This document shows positions 1 to 7,938 of a stretch of DNA of 14,825 bases, in pieces (the first letter of the stretch is position 1; each line of letters starts with the position of its first letter). A program made the translations under genes and the position numbers. Source of the DNA: Planctomycetaceae bacterium (GTDB lineage Bacteria; Planctomycetota; Planctomycetia; Pirellulales; Pirellulaceae); contig DTSG01000134.1 in NCBI GenBank assembly GCA_012965455.1, positions 1 to 14,825 on the forward strand, in the 5' to 3' direction. Under the pieces are notes generated by a model, which saw only the letters and a program-made list of their open reading frames with translations, was not told where the DNA came from and made no database searches.

Positions 1-405
1 CGTATCGTCCACGAGATTGAATGCGGCTCGATCCGTTCCTGAATCCACCCTTTCCCAGCCGGAATAGGTTTCCGTCCGCGTGTTGCCCTTGCTGTCGGTT
101 ACTGTTCGGGTCCGCGTGTAATGTTCCTCGATCGAATATTTATACCAACAACAGGGTGATTCATTGAGATAACTTTGTAGTGGATAACGTAATTCAACCG
201 TTCCTTTGACTTCATTGAGTCCAATGAAGACTCCTTTAACTTTTGAAGTTGGTGTATCTTCAATAAGCCGTTTTCGTTTTGTCGATGTCCAGTAATACAC
301 CAGACAAAAAATGAACAAGCCGGCAGATACGACAACAGCTATTACCGTTCCGGCGAAAACACCGCCATCGTCAGCCAACGGAAATGCATTCTGCAAGAAT
401 TCCAT
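1..405 (-). CDS. GIDE-domain (E3 ubiquitin ligase-like) membrane protein, N-terminal part
   Basis: This open reading frame starts at 405 and runs off the left edge, giving 135 codons without a stop. The start is fixed because an in-frame TAG lies two codons upstream (409-411). An AAGG about nine bases before the ATG may be the ribosome binding site. Residues 1-15 are short and polar, 16-39 form one clear membrane segment, and a basic stop (KRKR, 43-46) follows, so the rest should be cytoplasmic. From about residue 57 the pattern KGxFxGLNEVKGTVE, then a Pro-Leu pair, then PCCWYKYSIEE matches my memory of the GIDE/MULAN domain of bacterial proteins annotated as 'E3 ubiquitin ligase family'. Those usually lack a RING finger, so ligase activity should not be assumed. 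The cellular role is unknown. It is divergent from the phosphoesterase genes. Confidence 0.75.
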   Translation of the reverse strand, partial: MEFLQNAFPLADDGGVFAGTVIAVVVSAGLFIFCLVYYWTSTKRKRLIEDTPTSKVKGVFIGLNEVKGTVELRYPLQSYLNESPCCWYKYSIEEHYTRTRTVTDSKGNTRTETYSGWERVDSGTDRAAFNLVDDT

Positions 406-447
406 TCTCTACAACCTTGTGTGTATCTGAGTTCATTAAACCGGCAA

Positions 448-484
448 AAACTCGCTCCGGTCGATTTCTATTGCCTGCGAGTTT
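448..484. repeat. 8-bp inverted repeat in the divergent intergenic region
   Basis: AAACTCGC (448-455) is followed 21 bases later by its exact reverse complement GCGAGTTT (477-484). It lies in the 181-base gap between the divergent GIDE-domain gene and the phosphoesterase operon. It could be an operator or an RNA hairpin. The stem is short for its spacer and there is no T-run, so I do not call it a terminator. Confidence 0.35.
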
Positions 485-498
485 CGTTCTAATATAGA
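471..498 (+). promoter_or_regulatory. Possible sigma70-like promoter for the phosphoesterase operon
   Basis: TTGCCT (471-476) and TATAGA (493-498) each match the consensus at four of six positions and are 16 bases apart. One arm of the inverted repeat at 448-484 lies in the spacer. If used, transcription would start near 505, downstream of the ATG at 500, which would favour the start at 587. The evidence is weak. Confidence 0.25.
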
Positions 499-579
499 TA
501 TGCCAACTCCGCACTTCATCATACCGGAAATGATCATGCCCGACTGTCTCAACTTTCAATTCTGTTTCACTGTAGGGCC

Positions 580-595
580 CAGGATCATGATCCTG
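580..595. promoter_or_regulatory. 16-bp perfect palindrome over the start codon
   Basis: CAGGATCATGATCCTG is self-complementary over all 16 bases and contains both the AGG (581-583), which could serve as ribosome binding site, and the ATG at 587. In RNA it could only fold with a very tight loop or pair between two transcripts. In DNA it could bind a dimeric protein. Chance is possible, because the first codons (ATG ATC CTG) already supply half of it. Confidence 0.4.
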
Positions 596-1492
596 ACCAC
601 CATGACAAGCTTGCTGCTGTGTATGGTAACCCACGGTGATGAACCACCGCAAACGATTGCACCGCAACTGATTACGCAGCAACCTCTGCTAAATGCAACT
701 GCCGGTAAAACCAACGATTCCGACGTGAAATCCACTGTGAGTTTCTATGCCATGGGAGATGTCCCCTACGCTCCGGAAGAAGATCTGCTACTGCCCAAAC
801 AAATAGCAAACCTACCGACCGACGGCCGTTTTCTGATTCATGTCGGTGACATCAAAGATGGCGCCACCCCCTGTGATGAATTAATTTACACCAAAGTCGC
901 CTCAATGCTCGGCAAATCAAAACTCCCCACATTCATTATTCCAGGCGACAACGAATGGAATGATTGCGAGAATCCTGCACAAGGCTGGAAGTACTGGCTG
1001 AAACACTTCAACAACTTTGATACCAAATGGAAATATGATTTTGTGGTCAGCCGCCAAAAGGTACGCAATGAGAACTTTACCTTCAATCTTAAGGGAGCTC
1101 TGTTCATTGGAATTAACCTTGTTGGTGGTCGAGTGCAGGATGCTGCGGAATGGAAAACTCGCCACGCACAGAACATTACCTGGATTGAATCGACCCTTAA
1201 GGCCAACCATAAGAATTTTCACGCCATCGTTTTATTTGGCCACGCACACCCGATGATTAACCATAACGATTTCTTCACACCGCTGGTGCCAATTGTGAAA
1301 ACAACCAACGTCCCGCTACTCTATCTACACGGCGATGGTCACAGGTGGATCCAAGACAAATCGTTAGGTACGGACTTAATTACTCGAGTCCAAGTTGACC
1401 AGGGCGGGATCGCGCCGCCTGTTAAAGTCACGGTGACTCACGACCCCAACGAACCCTTTATATTTGATCGACGACTCCCAAAAACTCCATGA
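587..1492 (+). CDS. Secreted calcineurin-like metallophosphoesterase
   Basis: Predicted phosphoesterase of the calcineurin-like two-metal family, probably exported; the substrate is unknown. I chose the ATG at 587 (301 residues) because a hydrophobic leader follows at once (residues 1-14, low in positive charge) and AGG lies four bases upstream. An in-frame ATG at 500 would add 29 residues with no leader function. Metal-site motifs appear in family order: GDVP (D58), VGDIKDG (D88), PGDNEW (D121, N122, E123), FGHAHP (H219, H221) and LHGDGH (H248, H252). The usual DxH is DxP here and GNHE is GDNE. I recall these as features of a subgroup of marine bacterial phosphoesterases, but I cannot check that. 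The TGA stop overlaps the next gene's ATG (ATGA, 1489-1492), so the two are probably translationally coupled. Family assignment is firm; specificity is not. Confidence 0.82.
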   Translation: MILTTMTSLLLCMVTHGDEPPQTIAPQLITQQPLLNATAGKTNDSDVKSTVSFYAMGDVPYAPEEDLLLPKQIANLPTDGRFLIHVGDIKDGATPCDELIYTKVASMLGKSKLPTFIIPGDNEWNDCENPAQGWKYWLKHFNNFDTKWKYDFVVSRQKVRNENFTFNLKGALFIGINLVGGRVQDAAEWKTRHAQNITWIESTLKANHKNFHAIVLFGHAHPMINHNDFFTPLVPIVKTTNVPLLYLHGDGHRWIQDKSLGTDLITRVQVDQGGIAPPVKVTVTHDPNEPFIFDRRLPKTP

Positions 1493-3417
1493 TATCTAAG
1501 TCCTCTTTGCTCACCATCGTCGCTCTCATAGCTTGCTTGGCATATTCAAGCAACGCAGCAGAACGACCAGCAACACCTATGCCAACCGCCTGGTCTTGGA
1601 TTAGCGCGACCAATAGCGATAGCGTTGAAAAGGCTGGAAGTTGGCAGCGCGATCAATTCAGATACGCTCATGCGGCTCATCTCAAGAGCTACCAAGACGG
1701 TGCTGAATTGACCATTGCATTTTCAGGAACGGCCATCGGCATCCGACTCGCCGGACAAAACACGCCGGAGTATTCAGGACAAGGAGCCGCCAGTCAGGGA
1801 CGACTTGTATGTAGCATCGATGGTACGGTTGCAAAAACGATTTATTGCACCCATACGGGCCGCGAACAGATCCTAGCGCATGGTCTCAAGCCTGGCGATC
1901 ACATCCTGAAAATCCACCATGCCGCTGTGAACAACCAAACCGGATGTCGGATCGACGGTTTTTGGACGCTCCCCGCTGCAACGGGTAGTGTAACATTCCA
2001 ATTGACTGGTGAACGATCACAGTTCCTCACCGACTGTCGCCTGATTGTTGTTCAAGGCGACAAAATCATCCGCTCCACAATCGCTCGAAATTGGATATCG
2101 GGAACCTGTTCACTGTTACTACCAGCAGGGTCGAATTATCAAATTGCAATTCAAGCGTCTGGTTGGCAATCAGTAAGCAGTTCAGCGTTTGACATTACTG
2201 CCAATTCCGAAACGACGCTAACGCTGCCGTTTTTAAAGCGAACCATTAGCACAATTCCATATCACTTCCGCTACCCGAGTATTAACAACCAAGCCATACG
2301 CACGCGGGGATCAACTTTCCGTGCTAGGTTCCTGGGATTTACCGCAACGATCCAAACTGTCCGCATCAAACGTGAAATCGGCAACAAGACAATTTCGCGA
2401 TTACTAGAGTTTCGCGAATTATCCGATCGCGCAGATTACTACGACCGCGAAGTTGAGGTAATAATCCCTGCGGATACACCGGTTGGAATTTATGACCTAG
2501 AAATTTCCATCGAGGGCAGTGGCCGTACCAGCGTGGCAAGGTCACCTCGGTCTGTAGCAATTATTACAAACTACACTCAAAACCCACGCTTCGTGTCGTG
2601 GGGGCACCTCGATACCTCAGGGCAGTACCAAGCAGAGTATCTACAACGACTGTGCACCATGGTAGACATCATTGCCCCAGATATGGTACTCGCCAGCAAT
2701 TGCGTAAACCCTGCCTATATTTCAGGCGCCATGGCCTCGCTACGATCCCCCTATATGGTGAATTTTGGCAACCACCAAATGCCTGGCCACAAACATTGGT
2801 ACGGAGCGGATATACAGATCGTTCCACTCACGCCTCAAATCAACGTTCTCAACTACGCACTACCATGGTTTCATGGCACCGAGGCCGCCAGTGGACTTTT
2901 CAATCGTTACCCCGACGCCACATACAACATCATCAATGGCTTCGAGCCCAACGCACCCATCGAGTTCCTCAATCAACACAAAGTCCGCTTGATACACGAC
3001 GCACACGGACTGGGGAGCAAAGCCATGATTATCGCGGGTACTCAAACACAACGAGTCGGCAAGACAAATTCCAATAGTTTTCGAGTCATCCAATTTAAGG
3101 ATGGTACGGTAGAATCTTGTACCTATAACAATCACCCGACAGCTCCAATTCCGTTTGCCCGCACTCAAGTCATGCCGTTACAGGTCAAGCAAACCGTTGA
3201 GAACGACACCTATACCGCCACGGTTACTAACGAACTTAAAATGGATTTTAGAGATGCGACGATCCGCTTCCTCGTTCCCGCTGATCAAACATATCGAACA
3301 TCCGGCGGTGAAATCACATCCACCGCCCTTAGTGATGATAAATCGCTACTGGAAATCATCGTTTCCATCGACATTCCCCAGGAAACCGTTTTTTCACTCA
3401 ATCTCAGCCCCAACTAA
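1489..3417 (+). CDS. Secreted multidomain protein with degenerate metallophosphoesterase-like domain
   Basis: 642 residues. The signal peptide is clear (hydrophobic 7-20, likely cleavage after SNAA near 24). Residues about 45-160 look like a beta-sandwich resembling the N-terminal domain of SGNH/CE2-type esterases (GSW, then a DGAELTIAFSGT stretch and an IDG turn). About 165-250 resembles a carboxypeptidase-regulatory-like beta-domain, and about 260-360 is another beta-rich domain. Residues 366-545 follow the order of a calcineurin phosphoesterase: SWGHLD (370-375), a helix ending IIAPDMVLASNC (about 394-405), NFGNHQMPG (425-433), LIHDAHG (501-507) and a GT/SFRV region. The first Asp motif reads WGHLD and the expected Gly-Asp reads SN, so metal binding may be lost. 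A C-terminal beta-domain (about 555-642) follows. It is coupled to the intact-looking phosphoesterase by ATGA. It may be a binding partner or a diverged enzyme. The domain calls are by eye. Confidence 0.65.
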   Translation: MISKSSLLTIVALIACLAYSSNAAERPATPMPTAWSWISATNSDSVEKAGSWQRDQFRYAHAAHLKSYQDGAELTIAFSGTAIGIRLAGQNTPEYSGQGAASQGRLVCSIDGTVAKTIYCTHTGREQILAHGLKPGDHILKIHHAAVNNQTGCRIDGFWTLPAATGSVTFQLTGERSQFLTDCRLIVVQGDKIIRSTIARNWISGTCSLLLPAGSNYQIAIQASGWQSVSSSAFDITANSETTLTLPFLKRTISTIPYHFRYPSINNQAIRTRGSTFRARFLGFTATIQTVRIKREIGNKTISRLLEFRELSDRADYYDREVEVIIPADTPVGIYDLEISIEGSGRTSVARSPRSVAIITNYTQNPRFVSWGHLDTSGQYQAEYLQRLCTMVDIIAPDMVLASNCVNPAYISGAMASLRSPYMVNFGNHQMPGHKHWYGADIQIVPLTPQINVLNYALPWFHGTEAASGLFNRYPDATYNIINGFEPNAPIEFLNQHKVRLIHDAHGLGSKAMIIAGTQTQRVGKTNSNSFRVIQFKDGTVESCTYNNHPTAPIPFARTQVMPLQVKQTVENDTYTATVTNELKMDFRDATIRFLVPADQTYRTSGGEITSTALSDDKSLLEIIVSIDIPQETVFSLNLSPN

Positions 3418-3443
3418 CCACAACAGGTGGTAACTAGTGCTAA

Positions 3444-3478
3444 TTGATGTTATTTCGTGGTCCGTTTTTATCTATAAT
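3444..3478 (+). promoter_or_regulatory. Putative promoter of the first DUF1501 gene
   Basis: A perfect TATAAT -10 box lies at 3473-3478, about 50 bases before the ATG at 3529. The -35 is unclear: TTATTT (3450-3455) has the right 17-base spacing but matches poorly, and TTGATG (3444-3449) matches better but is 23 bases away. The 111-base gap also holds a small hairpin at the preceding stop codon (3417-3431, ACCAC/GTGGT). Confidence 0.4.
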
Positions 3479-3528
3479 ACAATTAAGACTTCCAAAAACA
3501 AATCCTCGATCAACAATTGAGTTCCCGC

Positions 3529-4866
3529 ATGGCAACGCACACAAATTGTGAATCAATAACTCGCCGAGACTGTTTGCAATTCGGCTTAGGCGGCATGCTT
3601 GGTGGCGGTTTAGCCAACTTATTGCACGCTCAAGCAATCGCCCGAGATTCTTCGCAGCGAACCGCCACTGCCAAACGCTGTATTTTAATCTGGATGGACG
3701 GCGGGCCCACTCATTACGAAATGTTCGACCCTAAGCCAGGTGCACCTCAAGAAATCCGTGGTGAATTTGGTGCAATCCAAACAACGATCGCTGGGGTTCA
3801 TTTTAGCGAGAAGATGGAACAACTCTCCCAACTTACTGACAAGTGTTCCATCATCCGTTCGATCCGCCACAACCAAGGTAATCACGGTGCTGGCAACCAT
3901 TACATGATGACCGGTGCCCCGCCGCGTATTCCAGTGGGCTGTGGAGCGTTTGTTAGTTTCCACCCCAGCATGGGTTCCGTCGTCAGTTATCACCATGACC
4001 AACGTCACCCACAAAGCCCCATGCCGGGTTATTTCAGCTTGCCGCGGATGAGCCGTAGTGGCGGCCCAAATTTCCTCGGCGCTAAATACGCCCCGTTCGT
4101 TGTTCCCGACGATCCGAACAGCAGCGGATTTAAGGTTCGTGACGTTACGGTTCCCAGTGGAATTGACGACACACAATTTCAATCTCGCTCAGGCCTCCGC
4201 AGTCGACTCGACAAACTTACGCGTCTTAACGACGAAGCTTCCGGAGATCCGGCGGCCGCAATTCAACAGTACTACGAGCAGGGATACGATTTGGTCATGT
4301 CCGCCGAAGCTCAGATCGCCTTTGACATTAGTCGTGAATCCGATAAGATTCGCGACCGTTATCAGCGCGACTCCTTTGGGCAACGATGCCTGTTGGCCCG
4401 GCGTCTGGTAGAGGCCGACGTGCCCTTCGTCACCGTATACGATGGCGGCTGGGATCATCACCGAGACATTTTCACCGCACTCAAGCCACGCCTGCCATCT
4501 TGGGACCAAACCGTTGCCACGTTGATTGAAGACTTGGATGAACGAGGGATGCTCGAGGAAACACTTGTCCTAGCACTCGGCGAATTCGGTCGTACCCCCA
4601 AAGTCAACAGCCGCGGCGGACGCGATCACTGGTCCAATGCGATGAGTGTCTTAATCGCCGGCGGTGGTACCCCGGGCGGTTTAATCGTCGGGGCGACAGA
4701 TCGCAACGGTTATTCAGCGGTGGATAACGTTAAAAGCCCCGAGAATTTTGTCTCCACAGTCTACGCAAAACTCGGCATCAACCCCGATCAAATGCTGTAT
4801 ACACCCAACGGCCGACCGACACACCTAGTCTCCGACCCCAACCCCATCCGCGAATTAATGGGTTAA
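3529..4866 (+). CDS. DUF1501 family protein, TAT-exported
   Basis: 445 residues, within the usual range for DUF1501 (PF07394), a family abundant in planctomycetes with no settled function; I recall it being placed near the alkaline phosphatase/sulfatase fold. A twin-arginine signal is visible: TRRDCLQFG (R12, R13), then a Gly/Leu-rich segment to about residue 37. Family landmarks are WMDGGPTHYEMFDPKPG (56-71), the IIRSIRH..NHGAGNHYMMTG stretch (about 107-130), LGEFGRTP (350-357) and GGRDHWSNA (363-371). I prefer the ATG at 3529; a TTG at 3517 would add four residues. Neither has a clear Shine-Dalgarno sequence. DUF1501 genes in planctomycetes often sit beside DUF1549/DUF1553 cytochrome-type genes, but none is present here. 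It is followed 103 bases later by the dockerin gene, which seems to have its own promoter. The family call is secure, the role unknown. Confidence 0.9.
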   Translation: MATHTNCESITRRDCLQFGLGGMLGGGLANLLHAQAIARDSSQRTATAKRCILIWMDGGPTHYEMFDPKPGAPQEIRGEFGAIQTTIAGVHFSEKMEQLSQLTDKCSIIRSIRHNQGNHGAGNHYMMTGAPPRIPVGCGAFVSFHPSMGSVVSYHHDQRHPQSPMPGYFSLPRMSRSGGPNFLGAKYAPFVVPDDPNSSGFKVRDVTVPSGIDDTQFQSRSGLRSRLDKLTRLNDEASGDPAAAIQQYYEQGYDLVMSAEAQIAFDISRESDKIRDRYQRDSFGQRCLLARRLVEADVPFVTVYDGGWDHHRDIFTALKPRLPSWDQTVATLIEDLDERGMLEETLVLALGEFGRTPKVNSRGGRDHWSNAMSVLIAGGGTPGGLIVGATDRNGYSAVDNVKSPENFVSTVYAKLGINPDQMLYTPNGRPTHLVSDPNPIRELMG

Positions 4867-4894
4867 GCCCTATCAATGGGTGGTCACAGAAGTG

Positions 4895-4924
4895 TTGACA
4901 TTACGCCCCGCAATTGCGTATATA
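4895..4924 (+). promoter_or_regulatory. Promoter with 10-bp palindrome in its spacer, before the dockerin gene
   Basis: A perfect -35 TTGACA (4895-4900) is followed after 18 bases by TATATA (4919-4924, four of six matches). The ATG is 45 bases further on. The spacer ends with CGCAATTGCG (4909-4918), a perfect palindrome abutting the -10 box, where a repressor could block polymerase. Confidence 0.45.
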
Positions 4925-4969
4925 TCAACCATAAATACCTGCCTTATAAACCATTTCTGGGGTCGCAAT

Positions 4970-6637
4970 ATGTTTCCTAGTCAGCAAAAAAGCAAGCAGA
5001 CACGCTCAACACGGTTGCAAGTTGAATCACTTGAAAATCGAATTGTGTTATCAGCCAGTCCGTGGCAAAACCCCTTGAATTCGATGGACATCAATGGCGA
5101 CACCTATGTCACACCGATCGACGCGTTGCTACCCATTAACGAATTGAATCTTGGCGTCACCGGCACGCTGCAACAATCCGCTGCGCCTCCCATTTTACAT
5201 GACATGATGGACAATGTTTCATCATTTTATATGGACTCGAACGGCGACGGCTATCTGTCAGCTGCGGATGTTGTTGGCATCATAAATCTGCTTGCCGATT
5301 TTGATCCCTTTGTTGACACGGAAGATTTTCCCGCGGGAGAGCAAAGCGACCGTTATCCTGATGTCCCCGGCATTGACGCTGCCATGCTCGCAATGGATTG
5401 GGGCTATGCCTTTGTCGATTCCGAATTAAACAACGCCTACGATGCCGATGCATTTCAATTTGTCGCCTCCGACGACCGAGTAGCTATTGACCTGTACAAC
5501 ATTGATGTTCCCGACGGATTGACGGTTGAACTGCTCAATTCCAACCTCGAAACCATCGCCACGAGCAACGTCGGCGGCATGGATAATTGGGGAGAATCAA
5601 ATATCGATGTGCCCGTGGAATCAGCAAGCACGTATTACATCGTCATCACGGGCACGACGCCGACCGATACGGGTGAGTACGTATTGGACGTCTATCAATA
5701 TGAGGATGACTGGTGGGAACCAACCACGGATTCCGAACAAGGCGACGACATACACGGTGACACCCCAGAAACGGCAACGGCTCTGGAAATCGAATACGGC
5801 TATCACAATCTAACAAGCCACATTGATTGGATCGATGATGTTGACATTTTCGAAATCACCGTCGAACAAGGACAACTCGATTTCTCGGTTTACCCTCTGG
5901 ACAATGAATCACTACTGAAACTTTCGGTAACCGATAACAACGGCGAACTCATCGCCCTTATCCAAGGTAATCATGAGGGCGCTTACGCTGGAATTACCGT
6001 TACCGCGGGAACATACCACCTTAGTGTTGATTCGATAAACGATATGCCAGGCGAGTACATGCTTGATGTTGCTCATTGGGGCAATTACGAGTGGCAACCC
6101 ACCGCCGATGCGGTCATGGGTGATGACATTCACGTCGACGCAATTGGCCCAGATGCCACTATACTGGAAACTCAAGACGACTTTTTACAGCGCAGCAGTC
6201 ACGTCGACACGGCAGATGATGTCGATGTTTTCCTCGTAACCGCCACTGAGGATTTTATTTCGACGACCACATATGCATCTGACTGGACGATTGACGCATT
6301 CCCAGACGTTCGCTTTTTTGACAGTGCTGGAAACGAACAACACCAGATAGTGATCTGTTTTTTCGAAGACGATCAACTTGGTTACGACGACTCGGATTTC
6401 GCGGATGATTTTGAAATCTCGATTCGGGACATTGTATTCACAGCTGACGACTTGCTTGCGAATGAATCTCAGCCACTTAGTTACTGGCCGGGTGGCATGT
6501 ACCCGGTCACCGCTGGTGAACAGTACTACGTAGCAGTCGACGGGGGAATTGAACAATTTGTAGGACAATATACTCTCGAAATTAATCAATTCTCTGCGGA
6601 ACCTTGGTTTTTCGCCCAACCGCTCGACGCCGAATAG
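4970..6637 (+). CDS. LEPR-XLL-like, dockerin type I and PPC-repeat surface protein
   Basis: 555 residues, strongly acidic. The N-terminus is basic (KSKQTRSTR) and then reads LQVESLENRIVLS (16-28), the LEPR-XLL-like motif found at the N-terminus of many large planctomycete exported proteins. Two dockerin-type calcium loops follow: DINGDTYVTPID (40-51) and DSNGDGYLSAAD (89-100), each followed by a helix, as in one dockerin I pair. Three prepeptidase C-terminal-like beta-modules come next, marked by D-x-F around D160, D292 and D419 and ending in GEYVLDVY, GEYMLDV and GQYTLEI. The linker W(E/Q)PTxD...GDDIHxD repeats at residues 258 and 384. I start at the ATG at 4970 because the family motif begins there; a GTG at 4880 would add 30 residues. 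No catalytic domain is seen, so it is probably a surface or attachment protein. No cohesin partner is in the window. Confidence 0.78.
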   Translation: MFPSQQKSKQTRSTRLQVESLENRIVLSASPWQNPLNSMDINGDTYVTPIDALLPINELNLGVTGTLQQSAAPPILHDMMDNVSSFYMDSNGDGYLSAADVVGIINLLADFDPFVDTEDFPAGEQSDRYPDVPGIDAAMLAMDWGYAFVDSELNNAYDADAFQFVASDDRVAIDLYNIDVPDGLTVELLNSNLETIATSNVGGMDNWGESNIDVPVESASTYYIVITGTTPTDTGEYVLDVYQYEDDWWEPTTDSEQGDDIHGDTPETATALEIEYGYHNLTSHIDWIDDVDIFEITVEQGQLDFSVYPLDNESLLKLSVTDNNGELIALIQGNHEGAYAGITVTAGTYHLSVDSINDMPGEYMLDVAHWGNYEWQPTADAVMGDDIHVDAIGPDATILETQDDFLQRSSHVDTADDVDVFLVTATEDFISTTTYASDWTIDAFPDVRFFDSAGNEQHQIVICFFEDDQLGYDDSDFADDFEISIRDIVFTADDLLANESQPLSYWPGGMYPVTAGEQYYVAVDGGIEQFVGQYTLEINQFSAEPWFFAQPLDAE

Positions 6638-6762
6638 GAAAAACGAGAAACCGGCAATTCATTACTGGCAGTTCAAGGTTGTACCCCTTCTCGCGTCCGA
6701 TAAAATGATATGATAGATGCACACTTCTGGTGCCCATCAACTATTTGTATCCCGGATTAACC

Positions 6763-7872
6763 ATGCGAACAGCGTTCTTCATCTTGCTAGCCTTGGCGTG
6801 TACTTGCCAAGCACAAACCACACCCCAAACCTTTACAACGGTCTTCAAAAAAGGCGAAGCTGGATACAATTCCTATCGCATTCCAGCAATTATTACAACA
6901 AAGCAAGATACGCTATTGGCATTTATCGAAGCGCGTAAAGACTCACAAGGTGACGCCGGGAACATTGACTTGCTAGTCAAACGGTCCGCCGACCATGGGG
7001 AAACTTGGGGCCCAGCGATACTCGTGTGGGACGATGAAAATAATACATGTGGTAACCCTGCCCCTGTCGTTGACCAAAGCACTGGCACCATCTGGTTACT
7101 ACTGACTTGGAATTTTGGCAGTGATCATGAAGGTGCGATCAAGGCTGGTACGAGCAAACACCCGCGACACGTCTTTATCTCATCATCAATCGACGACGGT
7201 AACCACTGGGCCGCACCCACACGCATCAGCAGCGCTCGCAAAGACCATTGGCGCTGGTACGCCACTGGACCAGGAAATGGAATACAACTCACACGTGGTC
7301 CTCATAAAGGCCGCTTGGTCATCCCCTGCAATCATTCGGATCATTCCAATAAAGACCTGCACCCGTATCGCAGCCACATTGTCTATTCGGACGACAATGG
7401 CAAACATTGGGAAATTGGAGGCATCCAACCAGAGAAAACAAACGAATCAGCTGTAGCTGAATTATCCAACGGTGGTGTTCTCCAATCGATGCGATCCTAT
7501 CACGGCAAACACAACCGCGCCATGGCAATCAGTAACGACGGTGGCAGCACATTTGCGGAAGTCTATTTGGACAATGCACTGCAAACCCCGGTCTGCCAAG
7601 GCAGTGTTCTACGCTACTCTTTTTCGAACAATGGCAACGGCATTCTCCTGCACAGTAACCCAGCCGGCCAAGGGCGTGATCACCTCACGATTTCCATGAG
7701 CCAGGACGATGGTAAAACATGGCCATGGCAAAAAGTGGTCTACGCTGGCGGCGGTGCCTATTCTAACCTCGTTCGCTTGCCAACTGGACAAGTCGGCATT
7801 CTATTCGAAAAAGACAACTATCAAACTGTCTCGTTTACGACCTTTTCAATTAACTGGATTAAGTCAAAATAA
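6763..7872 (+). CDS. Exo-alpha-sialidase-type glycoside hydrolase (GH33-like)
   Basis: Predicted to release terminal sialic acids from glycans outside the cytoplasm. The ATG at 6763 (369 residues) is chosen because a short signal peptide follows (MRT, hydrophobic core, cleavage near CQAQ 15-18). A GTG at 6730 would add 11 residues. All sialidase landmarks are present in order: YRIP (R39, first arginine), GDAGNID (D64, acid/base), NESAVAEL (E233), SMRSY (R244), GRDHL (R305) and GGAYSNL (Y333, nucleophile). Five Asp-box motifs lie at about 75-82, 141-149, 209-216, 257-264 and 313-320, giving the six-bladed propeller. No carbohydrate-binding module is attached. It heads a run of five same-strand genes for exported proteins. 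A TATGAT (6709-6714) may be its -10 box. Planctomycetes carry many sialidase-like proteins of other specificity, so the substrate is less certain than the family. Confidence 0.85.
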   Translation: MRTAFFILLALACTCQAQTTPQTFTTVFKKGEAGYNSYRIPAIITTKQDTLLAFIEARKDSQGDAGNIDLLVKRSADHGETWGPAILVWDDENNTCGNPAPVVDQSTGTIWLLLTWNFGSDHEGAIKAGTSKHPRHVFISSSIDDGNHWAAPTRISSARKDHWRWYATGPGNGIQLTRGPHKGRLVIPCNHSDHSNKDLHPYRSHIVYSDDNGKHWEIGGIQPEKTNESAVAELSNGGVLQSMRSYHGKHNRAMAISNDGGSTFAEVYLDNALQTPVCQGSVLRYSFSNNGNGILLHSNPAGQGRDHLTISMSQDDGKTWPWQKVVYAGGGAYSNLVRLPTGQVGILFEKDNYQTVSFTTFSINWIKSK

Positions 7873-7926
7873 TAGCACATCAAGTTAGCAAACGTGTCCA
7901 ACCACGACGCTGGCTTTTTTACCAAC

Positions 7927-7931
7927 AGGAG
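7927..7931 (+). promoter_or_regulatory. Strong Shine-Dalgarno site deciding the propeller gene start
   Basis: AGGAG lies seven bases before the ATG at 7939. This is one of the clearest ribosome binding sites in the window and rules in favour of 7939 over the in-frame GTG at 7894. Confidence 0.7.
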
Positions 7932-7938
7932 CAAACAC

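Noticed and set aside
371..682. 103-residue open frame on the minus strand upstream of the GIDE-domain gene
   Set aside because: It overlaps both the GIDE-domain start and the phosphoesterase start in other frames, its sequence shows no domain, and its end reads the GIDE gene's 5' end out of frame.
2598..3077. 159-residue plus-strand frame inside the phosphoesterase-like gene
   Set aside because: It is an Arg/His-rich out-of-frame translation fully inside a gene with a clear signal peptide and domain order.
3417..3431. Hairpin ACCAC/GTGGT at the stop of the phosphoesterase-like gene as terminator
   Set aside because: The stem is only five pairs and no T-run follows.
4880..4969. GTG-initiated extension of the dockerin protein
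   Set aside because: It covers the TTGACA/TATATA promoter, and the LEPR-XLL motif sits at the expected distance from the ATG at 4970.
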